Positions 1 through 7,142 of a DNA stretch of 64,000 bases are shown in pieces. The first letter of the stretch is position 1, and the number at the start of each line of letters is the position of its first letter. The notes under the pieces were generated by a model that did not search any database, was not told where the DNA came from, and was given only the letters and a program-made list of their open reading frames with translations. Both the position numbers and the translations under genes were made by a program. This DNA comes from Bradyrhizobium sp. 164 (lineage in GTDB: Bacteria > Pseudomonadota > Alphaproteobacteria > Rhizobiales > Xanthobacteraceae), in contig NZ_JADPKA010000104.1 in NCBI RefSeq assembly GCF_023073715.1, positions 1 to 64,000 of the forward strand, in the 5' to 3' direction.

Positions 1-1
1 T

Positions 2-280
2 TACAAGTTCAGGGTGTTCACGTCAGGGCAGAAGCGGCGGGTGACGCCACAGATCACGCGCGAGCTGCGAAGGCGGTCCGCCGTCGAACCGGTCATCGGC
101 CATCTCAAATCCGAGCATCGAATGGGCCGCAATTATCTCTGGCATCGCGAGGGCGATGCCAGCAACGCCGTCCTCGCCGCCGTCGGCTACAACTTCCGCC
201 GCCTGATCTGCTGGCTCAGGCTCTCGTTGTGGCAAATCCTGGCCATCCTCTTCGCCCGACCCCAAATCAATCCAGCCTGA
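2..280 (+). mobile_element. IS5-family transposase, C-terminal fragment cut by window edge
   Basis: The reading frame is open from the first bases of the window and ends at 280, so only the last ~92 residues are seen. The segment RRRSAVEPVIGHLKSEHRMG, followed by a GDASNAVLAAVGYNFR stretch, is typical of the C-terminal end of IS5-type DDE transposases, where the E of EPVIGHLK is the last catalytic acid. A GTG at 14 is internal to the gene and is not a start. Whether the rest of the element is intact lies outside the window. No target-site duplication can be judged. The element marks the left border of the polysaccharide locus, a common place for insertion sequences. Confidence 0.8.
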
Positions 281-400
281 ATTCAGGGTTCTTCACGGAC
301 GACCAACTAGGCCAGGCGCTTCACCTCTGAGCGCCGAAGCCCATTCGACGCTCGCCGCGGAAGGGCTTTGACAGGCAGATGGCAAGCGGTTGGGACCATG

Positions 401-1138
401 TCACACCGCGAGCATGCGACTTCCCTGGATGCTCATCAGGGTGAGATTGCCGGTCGCATAGGCGCCGGTATCGATGTTGGCACGGTTATTTCGCACGTCG
501 GCGTTCCGCACGGGCGTGTGACCGTGCACGATATATTTGCCGAAATTCTTTTTGCTCTCCAGGAACTCCTCGCGAATCCACAAAAGATCGTTCTCCTGCT
601 GTTCGGATAACGCCACGCCCGGTCGAACGCCCGCATGCACGAAGAAGAAATCCCCGCACGTAAAGCTCAGCCGCAAATTGTCCAGGAATTCCAGATGCTC
701 AGTCGGCATTGCGCGAATCAAATCGCGCAAGATCGATGTCGGCTCGTCGCGCTTCAGATCCGGCGGGGCGAGCCCGTAAGACATCAATGTCTGGGTCCCC
801 CCGACGGCAATCCAATCCTCGAACAGCGAAGGATCTTCGAACACGCTCACCAGAAATGCCTCGTGATTACCCTTGAGGAAGACCGCATTGCCCCGGCGAC
901 TACGCTCGACCAGGATGTCGAGGGTGGCGCGCGTATCCGGGCCGCGATCGATGTAATCGCCCATGAAAACCTCGATCGCGTAGCGCGGGCGACTGCGAGC
1001 CACGTCGGCGTCGATCACCCGCAACATCGGCTGGAGCAGATGCGCACAACCATGAATATCCGAGATCGCATAGATGCGAACTCCCTCCGGCAGGTGCGGC
1101 TTATGGATTGGCCGACGTGGTCGGGCGAAAGATATCAT
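401..1138 (-). CDS. Metallophosphatase (PPP-type serine/threonine phosphatase-like)
   Basis: A 245-residue calcineurin-like phosphoesterase. The metal-binding motifs of the PPP family are in order: DIHG at residues 27-30, GDYIDRG at 60-66, GNHE at 90-93, and a late HGHTP. These coordinate a two-metal centre that hydrolyses phosphoesters, either phosphoprotein or diadenosine-tetraphosphate type; the sequence does not decide which. The frame is open further upstream to 1555, but that extension is arginine-rich and unlike the family, so the ATG at 1138 is chosen. This ATG overlaps the stop of a short upstream frame (ATGA), which hints at translational coupling. Phosphatases of this kind often sit beside rhizobial EPS clusters, but a role in EPS control is only inferred. 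Confidence 0.85.
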   Translation of the reverse strand: MISFARPRRPIHKPHLPEGVRIYAISDIHGCAHLLQPMLRVIDADVARSRPRYAIEVFMGDYIDRGPDTRATLDILVERSRRGNAVFLKGNHEAFLVSVFEDPSLFEDWIAVGGTQTLMSYGLAPPDLKRDEPTSILRDLIRAMPTEHLEFLDNLRLSFTCGDFFFVHAGVRPGVALSEQQENDLLWIREEFLESKKNFGKYIVHGHTPVRNADVRNNRANIDTGAYATGNLTLMSIQGSRMLAV

Positions 1139-1368
1139 GGCGCACAATCGATCAGGTGGTCGAGAAACTTCCCCAAGTCGCCGGCACCTGAGAACTCCCC
1201 ATCTGATGCGAACAACGTGCGGTGGATGGAGTAGCGGTCCTCGTTCTCCGGCTTGATCACGCCAAAAGAAGGGCGGAACTTCTTGCCTCCTCTGTTTGCG
1301 ACGGGTTCCACCGGTCCGGGGAAATTGCAACGCTGAGCTGGATACCGTGGCAAAGATGCATGGCTCAT
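1135..1368 (-). CDS. Short hypothetical frame coupled to the phosphatase, possibly a gene remnant
   Basis: A 77-codon frame whose TGA stop overlaps the phosphatase ATG as ATGA. The second half (for example NEDRYSIHRTLFASDGEFSG, then a GDLGKFLDHL stretch) looks like ordinary protein, while the first 25 residues look random. A near-perfect Shine-Dalgarno sequence (AGAGGAGG) lies inside the frame but is not followed by a usable in-frame start at normal spacing. It may be the tail of a larger gene truncated upstream, or a small real gene. I do not recognise a family. Confidence 0.3.
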   Translation of the reverse strand: MSHASLPRYPAQRCNFPGPVEPVANRGGKKFRPSFGVIKPENEDRYSIHRTLFASDGEFSGAGDLGKFLDHLIDCAP

Positions 1369-1610
1369 TGCAAATTTCGTGATGCATCCACAGATAGAAA
1401 TTCATCCATGTTCCCGCAACTGACTCCTCGCGCTCTCGCGACAGGATGGGCGCCTGAAAGATGAGCGAAGACGCGCTCGCGTGACCGTTAAAGCATCGCG
1501 GAAGATATGGAACTTGATCCAAAATACGGCAGCGCCGTCGCTGATATGTCAGCACTATGACGAGAGCGTCAGCGCTTGTCGATGCGCATTTCGACGCGAC
1601 ACATCATGCG

Positions 1611-1625
1611 TGCAAAAGTTTTGCA
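1611..1625. promoter_or_regulatory. Perfect 15-bp palindrome, candidate operator
   Basis: TGCAAAAGTTTTGCA is a perfect inverted repeat with a one-base centre. It lies 108 bp upstream of the initiating sugar-phosphate transferase, between that gene and the leftward phosphatase unit. Its position and symmetry fit a dimeric regulator site. The regulator is unknown and no second copy was found in the window. Confidence 0.35.
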
Positions 1626-1732
1626 TGCAGCGCCACAATGTCGCTGCGATCACTTAACACCCTCCGTTTGGGAAGCGGTAAATCTTCAGCATCATAATGA
1701 CCGCCAGGCACTCTCCACACGTAGAGGATCGA

Positions 1733-3163
1733 ATGGCTGTTGCCACTTATAGCTCTGATAGCACCTATGCGATGTCCTCCGCACGGGGCACGGCTCTTCA
1801 GAAGCCTTTTCAGCTTCTCGTGATCGCGGCCGACCTCTTGCTGATCTTGCTCTGCTACGCGATGGCGTCGGAACTTTATAGCGTCGCCACGCCGTCCTCT
1901 GGAGACGGAGCGCCCATCGGCGCCGGACTGATCGTCAGCGCAGTGTTCGTTGCAATCGCCTATTTTCAGGGTGTCTATGCAACGCACCGTTTGCTGAGTC
2001 TGGTCTGGCAATTGCGCAAAGCGATGATCATTTGGCTGGTGTCATTGACAATCCTTGCGGTCGCGGCGTTTCTATTGAAATCGTCGGACAATCTGTCCCG
2101 CGGCACGTTCCTGATCTTCACCGGAGTTGGCGGCGTTGGGTTGCTCAGCCTGCGCTTTGCGTGGCAGTGGGCGCTCGGCACGAGCTTTGCCAAGGGCCGA
2201 TTGGTCGATCGCAAGGTTGCCCTGCTCAGCCTGAAGCCGCTTGATTTCACCTCGAGCCGTTTCAAGGACCTGCGCAAGAACGGATTCGACGTGGTTCGCC
2301 ATTTCGTGCTTCCCGCTAACAACCATGGGACCGGCTGGGAGAGGCAAATCCGGGATGTTATTCGCCAATCCCGTGCAGCAGATGTCGAGGAGTACCTGTT
2401 GGCGGTTGATTGGAACGAGCTGCCGTTGTTGCAGCAACTCGAACTGCACTTGCGCGCTGTACCTCAGCCGATCCGTCTCTTGCCGGATAATTCGATCGCT
2501 GATCTGGTATCGCGCCCGTTTTTGCCGGTCAGCGGCACGGTGGCAATTGAGATTCAGCGACCACCGCTCAGCGTGTTTGAACGTCTCCAGAAGCGCTGCC
2601 TCGACGTCGGTCTGGCGTTGTTTTCGCTAGTGGCCCTAGCGCCAGTGCTGATCACCGTCTCCATTCTGATCAAGCTGGATTCGCCTGGGAGCGTGATCTT
2701 TCGACAGTCGCGCCGCGGCTTCAACGGCAAGCCGTTCGACATCTGGAAATTTCGCAGCATGTATGTGTGCGAGAATGGTCACTCGATTACTCAGGCAACC
2801 AAGAGGGACGCACGCGTCACGAGGATCGGGCGCTTCCTCCGCATGACCAGCATTGACGAGTTGCCCCAGCTCTGGAACGTGCTGCGCGGCGACATGTCGT
2901 TGGTCGGACCACGCCCACATGCGCTTGCCCATGACAACTATTATGACGAGATCATCAGCAACTACGTATACCGCCACCACATGAAGCCGGGCCTCACGGG
3001 CTGGGCTCAAGTTAACGGTTTCCGGGGCGAAACGCCGACCATCGACCTGATGGAAAAGCGGGTAGAATATGACGTTTGGTATGTAAGGAATTGGAGCATT
3101 TGGCTCGACCTGAAAATCATGGCGCGCACGGCGGCTACCGTCATTTCCCAGGAGGCGTACTAG
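1733..3163 (+). CDS. Undecaprenyl-phosphate sugar phosphotransferase (initiating EPS enzyme)
   Basis: A 476-residue polyprenyl glycosylphosphotransferase of the WcaJ/PssY type. It transfers a hexose-1-phosphate from a UDP-sugar to undecaprenyl phosphate at the inner membrane, the first step of repeat-unit assembly. Residues ~20-150 hold hydrophobic membrane segments and ~150-280 a CoA-binding-like region. From ~287 the bacterial sugar transferase domain begins (KRCLDVGLALFS, then FRQSRRGFNGKPF, WKFRSM, IDELPQLWNVLRGDMSLVGP). The ATG at 1733 has GAGG 8 bp upstream and is preferred over an in-frame ATG at 1697. The sugar is probably glucose or galactose, but the sequence does not fix it. It reads away from the other core genes, so it likely has its own promoter. 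Confidence 0.93.
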   Translation: MAVATYSSDSTYAMSSARGTALQKPFQLLVIAADLLLILLCYAMASELYSVATPSSGDGAPIGAGLIVSAVFVAIAYFQGVYATHRLLSLVWQLRKAMIIWLVSLTILAVAAFLLKSSDNLSRGTFLIFTGVGGVGLLSLRFAWQWALGTSFAKGRLVDRKVALLSLKPLDFTSSRFKDLRKNGFDVVRHFVLPANNHGTGWERQIRDVIRQSRAADVEEYLLAVDWNELPLLQQLELHLRAVPQPIRLLPDNSIADLVSRPFLPVSGTVAIEIQRPPLSVFERLQKRCLDVGLALFSLVALAPVLITVSILIKLDSPGSVIFRQSRRGFNGKPFDIWKFRSMYVCENGHSITQATKRDARVTRIGRFLRMTSIDELPQLWNVLRGDMSLVGPRPHALAHDNYYDEIISNYVYRHHMKPGLTGWAQVNGFRGETPTIDLMEKRVEYDVWYVRNWSIWLDLKIMARTAATVISQEAY

Positions 3164-3281
3164 GTCAGTGCAGGCTGCCTTGGCGGCGCGGCGCGGACTC
3201 ATAGGCGCTGAGCTAGATGCGGATTGAAGCGAGAGCTCCCTTTGGAGCCTTTGAATCAGGCGTCGCGCCAATCACCAAGCT

Positions 3282-3572
3282 TCAGGTCTTATGCCTACGC
3301 GTCCTGTTCCACAGCCGCACAATGGCCTCACGTATTGCGACCAGCCGGGCCATCAAGACGAAAAAGACTCCCGTTGCGAGTGATCCGAGAGCGTGGCGAA
3401 GGGAGAATTGTTCGTTGTGATCGAGCCGGTCTTGATGCTTTTCGATCGGGACCGGCACAAGGATTGTTCCTGACCTGTTCAGCCGCGATCGCGACCCGCG
3501 GGAAGGAACCACGATGAGCACGAATAAAACGTTGAGCAACAGCCAGATGCTTAATATGGCAAGTACCGTCAT
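3282..3572 (-). CDS. Small membrane protein, unknown function
   Basis: A 96-residue protein with one strong N-terminal membrane segment (AILSIWLLLNVLFVLIVV, residues ~4-21). A basic, polar stretch follows, then a weaker hydrophobic segment (LGSLATGVFFVLMARLVAIR). A GGTGGG-like ribosome site lies upstream of the ATG. It is convergent with the initiating transferase. I do not recognise a named family. Small proteins of this form recur in rhizobial EPS loci, so a role in the assembly complex is possible but is inference only. Confidence 0.6.
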   Translation of the reverse strand: MTVLAILSIWLLLNVLFVLIVVPSRGSRSRLNRSGTILVPVPIEKHQDRLDHNEQFSLRHALGSLATGVFFVLMARLVAIREAIVRLWNRTRRHKT

Positions 3573-4202
3573 CCAGTCCCACCGAAATGCAAGATCAAGT
3601 ATCGGGTTAAATTAACCGTCGGAACCTCAGAAGGAAAGGGTGCACGACGCGGTTGAGGCGTCGGCTGACTCCTTCCAGCCGACGAGTTCCAGAGATACTC
3701 TATCTCGATCATCTCAGCCCGCCTTCATCAATCCGTCCAAATCGGCTACGACAATGATCGTCGTTTGTGGACTCCGTACGATTACGGTCGGCGCTGGAAC
3801 CATGGATCGCGCGAGCGCTAAGCCGCAGGAAGCGCTTTGCGTAGGATCCTTCGGCGTTCGGGGCGCAGCGGATGAGCCGGAACGATGTTCGAGCTGCTCG
3901 GAGCCCCTACGCACCGCGCTCAGCTTGCGCACAGCCGCGAACCCGTCTGGATCAAATGTGACAAGAAGCCGTTTCGGGCTGCGGTGGCAATCGCCATGTC
4001 TAGCGCACGAGAATTGATTGTAAAGGAAAACGCGCAGTGGTGCGCCAAGCACGACGATTTGCCTGAACGATCGAAGACCCGAATCCCGTGACGAAGCGGT
4101 AAACTCCGGCATCACCACGTATCGATCTGGTCAGGTTGAGAAGGCCTGGCTCAACTAGGCCCGGGCGACGGCAGCGAAGCGCGCCCACTAAACGCCACGA
4201 GG
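3573..4202. other. Gene-free stretch of 630 bp
   Basis: Both strands hold open frames of up to 134 codons, but their translations are low in recognisable motifs and have poor starts. I see no convincing gene, RNA or strong hairpin. The stretch separates two leftward genes and probably holds the promoter of the small membrane protein. Confidence 0.4.
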
Positions 4203-4874
4203 TCAACCGCGCAGTGTCGCCAGAAAGGACGGGTCAATCGATTCAACTGCATCTTCCAGGAAGGCCTTGCCCAGTTTTGATGCCCTGCGATAAGCGGACA
4301 CGAGTGCCGATCTCGACCCAGGTCGGCGTATCAGGATGAGCCGAACGTCATTGCGTACGAGGTCCTTGACATCGGGAAGGGCAAGCGCATCGAAGCGGGT
4401 CGCAATGTCGATCCGCGCCGGCATCAATCGCGCGTCGTTTGGTGCGACGAAATATGCCATCTTCAAGGCCTCGACCACGACCGGATCGTGCGGGTCGCGC
4501 TGGACCTGAAGCAGCGCCAGCGCCAGCCATAGTTCAGGATTGTAAGGAGAGGTCGAGAGCGTCCGCCTGAGGCGGCCGAGAGCGTCGGTATGCGCTATTG
4601 ATCGCAGGATCGTGGGCCTTTGCTGGCCAGACTCAATTGTCTGCAGCGCGGCGACCGATCCATGATTACCTTCCAGCTCTGATCCAAACGGCGAGCGCGT
4701 TCCCAACAATGTGGGCGCGTCTTCAGTCCACCGCGCCCCAATCTCGGCCGCATCTGCGGAAAATGTTGTCCGGCTCAGCGCCGGCACCTCCGCTATGGCC
4801 GACACAATCGCATAGGATCCGACCGCCAAGGCCAACGCCACCAGAAGAACGCGAAATCTGCTCGATGAACTCAT
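4203..4874 (-). CDS. Exported or membrane-anchored TPR-like protein, EPS-associated
   Basis: A 223-residue protein with an N-terminal hydrophobic anchor or signal (FRVLLVALALAVGSYAIVSAIA, in two parts, residues ~7-28). The region around residues 95-160 has alternating helices (SPYNPELWLALALLQVQRDP, then EALKMAYFVAPND) that resemble tetratricopeptide repeats. It lies 10 bp downstream of the polymerase-like gene and is almost certainly co-transcribed with it. By analogy with small TPR proteins in other EPS operons it may be a scaffold for the polymerase complex. No catalytic motif is seen, and the function is not known. Confidence 0.7.
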   Translation of the reverse strand: MSSSSRFRVLLVALALAVGSYAIVSAIAEVPALSRTTFSADAAEIGARWTEDAPTLLGTRSPFGSELEGNHGSVAALQTIESGQQRPTILRSIAHTDALGRLRRTLSTSPYNPELWLALALLQVQRDPHDPVVVEALKMAYFVAPNDARLMPARIDIATRFDALALPDVKDLVRNDVRLILIRRPGSRSALVSAYRRASKLGKAFLEDAVESIDPSFLATLRG

Positions 4875-4884
4875 TGTCGATGCA

Positions 4885-6258
4885 TTAGTTCAACATACGG
4901 CGCGCGGAAGCCGCCGAGTGGTTGGCGCCACTGGTCCGTCCCACTGATTGTGCAAGTCCAACTCCGACCATCACCGCCACGATTGCTTGAATCGCGGGGT
5001 TTGAGAGGCTTGAGTCAAGAAAGCTCTCGCAGAGTACAACGACAACGGCGGCGGCCGCGGCGGCCGCGAAAAAGGAATCACGTCCTCGCCGAACGGCGCC
5101 GCGAAAGCTAACGAGGAAAAACTGGACGGCGAAGGCTGCTAGGATGGCGCTCGCCAATCGTCCCGCCTCGACAGCCATCAAGACTGCGGTGGAGGGAGGG
5201 GCTGCCAGCGCAGCGCCGAACTCCTGATAGGCTCTCGAAATCAGCCTAAAGGTTCCGAGACCATGCCCCCACGTCGGTGCATCAGAGAGCAGGTGCTTTG
5301 CCGGCGCAACTGCTTCCGGGGGGAGGCTGACGAATCCAAGGAGGCCCAAGCCTCCGGACCGAGAGTGCGACGCAGCCATCGCGCTGGCGATCGCTGCAAG
5401 GACCAAGAACAATAGCGCCGAAGGCCAAGACCGAAATCCCAAGCGCCGGACAGCGGCAATGAACACGAGGACCATCAATCCGCAGCCAGTAACCGCCGCC
5501 AATGCGCGTTGTTCGAGGGCGGCAAGTGCGGCGAATGCAACGACAATTCCTAACAGACCGCAGGAAACGCCGACCCACAGTAGGGGCGAGGCCAGATTGT
5601 GGATGTTCTGCTGGTGCAGGTGGCGTTCGAGTGCCCGGGCGACGAGCGCGCCATTTGTCAATATCGCAAGAGCGGCTGCTGCCGGAAACAGATTCGTAGC
5701 TACGCCGGACTGGGGAATGATTCCGGCGAATAAATCGAGCCGGCCGAGTAGGAACTCGACTGACATGAGGGTCGTCACTGCGCTCAATACGAACAGGATC
5801 GTTTCGGCCATACGGCGATCCCTGGTGATGACGACGGTCGACACCAGGAGCGACACGTCGACCAGATAGAGGAACAGGCTGTGCAACGTTGCGCTCGTAT
5901 CAACGCTGATGCGGGCCGGCAGCGATGGCTGATTCAATGCGATCGAAGTCGCCGACCAGATCGGGTTCGCAAGCGAAGACATCGGAAAGATTTGCAACGT
6001 CATCCAGACGACCGGAAGCAAGAATATGAGGAGAAATTGCTTCAGCAACTGCGCGGCAGACGCGATTTGCGCCTCCGGACCTCTTGTTGCCATTGCCATC
6101 ATCAACGCAGTAGCAAGTGAAATCACATGCTGTGCGAAGGAGCCGCTTGTGAGCGCCAAGATCGGAGTCGCGGCGAGCAATGTGATTAAAAGCCAGGAAG
6201 CGATGAGCACTCGGAGAACCGTGAGACGTGGAAGCGGGAATGGAATGCAGCATTGCAC
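4885..6258 (-). CDS. Putative O-antigen/EPS polymerase-like membrane protein (Wzy/ligase type)
   Basis: A 457-residue protein made mostly of hydrophobic segments, roughly 10-12 membrane spans, with one larger polar loop (residues ~85-125) and another near 300-330. This topology, and the neighbouring tyrosine autokinase and initiating transferase, fit a Wzy-type polymerase or an O-antigen-ligase-like enzyme that joins lipid-linked repeat units in the periplasm. The family is too divergent for a diagnostic motif to be read by eye. The closing FLDSSLSNPAIQAIV segment resembles the end of EPS polymerase-like proteins. It forms a two-gene unit with the TPR-like gene that follows. A second polymerase-like protein lies at 13425-14705. 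Confidence 0.72.
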   Translation of the reverse strand: MQCCIPFPLPRLTVLRVLIASWLLITLLAATPILALTSGSFAQHVISLATALMMAMATRGPEAQIASAAQLLKQFLLIFLLPVVWMTLQIFPMSSLANPIWSATSIALNQPSLPARISVDTSATLHSLFLYLVDVSLLVSTVVITRDRRMAETILFVLSAVTTLMSVEFLLGRLDLFAGIIPQSGVATNLFPAAAALAILTNGALVARALERHLHQQNIHNLASPLLWVGVSCGLLGIVVAFAALAALEQRALAAVTGCGLMVLVFIAAVRRLGFRSWPSALLFLVLAAIASAMAASHSRSGGLGLLGFVSLPPEAVAPAKHLLSDAPTWGHGLGTFRLISRAYQEFGAALAAPPSTAVLMAVEAGRLASAILAAFAVQFFLVSFRGAVRRGRDSFFAAAAAAAVVVVLCESFLDSSLSNPAIQAIVAVMVGVGLAQSVGRTSGANHSAASARRMLN

Positions 6259-6432
6259 AAGTGGGACATTGATACGCGTCGCATAGCCGAGCTTGGGACG
6301 CCACCGTCGTCTCGGTGATGGATGGCCGGATAGAAGCCACCATGACGCATCATCACAACGCGGCCTGCCAACTGGTCACATGCATTCGGTTTGCGGAATT
6401 CGCTCTGCATGACAGTTCCGTGACCGGCTAAA

Positions 6433-7074
6433 TTATCGAGCATGGCAGTACTGCGACAAGTAACGGAGAGCCGTCGCCAGTCCAGCCATCGGCACCGAAC
6501 CGCGGATCCCGGTCGGTGTGGTCCCAATTTCAACCTCAAGCTCGTTTGCGGTTTGCCAGTCGCTAGCAGCAAGCTTCGAGGCGTCGGCGGGTAGTAGGAG
6601 CGCGACGCCGCCCTGGATCACAGATGCCTGGAACTCTGCGCGCTTCTCTCCCGCTATGAGGGCTACGTTCGGTCGCGCCGAGCGGGACAGTGGCTCGAGT
6701 ACAATGAGTACAATTTCGATGCCACCTTTCCCGCATTGCAGGCTCAGGCCAGCAAGGCGCGTATCCGACTTGGCACTATCGACGACATGCATCACTGAAA
6801 TGGCATCGGCGCCGCCGTCTGGATTTTTGCTCTTCACCAGTCGCCATCCGCCCTCAAGCTGTGTCGATTGGCTGCCGGACTCGATCTGCTTGAACGCCTC
6901 TTCGTCACAACGTCGACGCTGCTCGGCGCTGGTCCCAGACCCGCAGTTCAGAATGCCCGGACGCACCGCCTCGGCTCGACCGGGAGCCGTCGTCATCAAG
7001 AGACCAGCACCGAGCAGGACTGAGCGCACCATCAGAAGCGCCGACCTAACATGCGCTAGCGCCAAATCATTCAT
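6433..7074 (-). CDS. Secreted protein with a VasI/TagO-like domain
   Basis: A 213-residue protein with an N-terminal signal segment (residues ~10-35, ending near APGRAEA). The mature part follows the plan of VasI/TagO-like domains: a Cys-containing start (RRRCDEEAFKQIE), a GGWRLVKSKN segment, a central LSLQCGKGGIEIVLIVLEPL strand pair and a terminal ALRYLSQYC. VasI-type domains were named in type VI secretion loci, but no type VI gene is here, so the domain is probably used for a different periplasmic job in EPS assembly. Assignment is by eye and weak. A TTGACA hexamer lies 18-23 bp upstream of the start. The upstream neighbour is the autokinase, read in the same direction. Confidence 0.6.
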   Translation of the reverse strand: MNDLALAHVRSALLMVRSVLLGAGLLMTTAPGRAEAVRPGILNCGSGTSAEQRRRCDEEAFKQIESGSQSTQLEGGWRLVKSKNPDGGADAISVMHVVDSAKSDTRLAGLSLQCGKGGIEIVLIVLEPLSRSARPNVALIAGEKRAEFQASVIQGGVALLLPADASKLAASDWQTANELEVEIGTTPTGIRGSVPMAGLATALRYLSQYCHAR

Positions 7075-7142
7075 GTTGTATCCAAGGGCCCTGTCAAAAA
7101 TCGGGCAAGCGCTGCCCGCCGCTCCGGATCAAGCATCTGACG

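Noticed and set aside
3714..4118. A 134-codon open frame in a gene gap, minus strand
   Set aside because: No family likeness, no good ribosome site and mixed composition; treated as noncoding.
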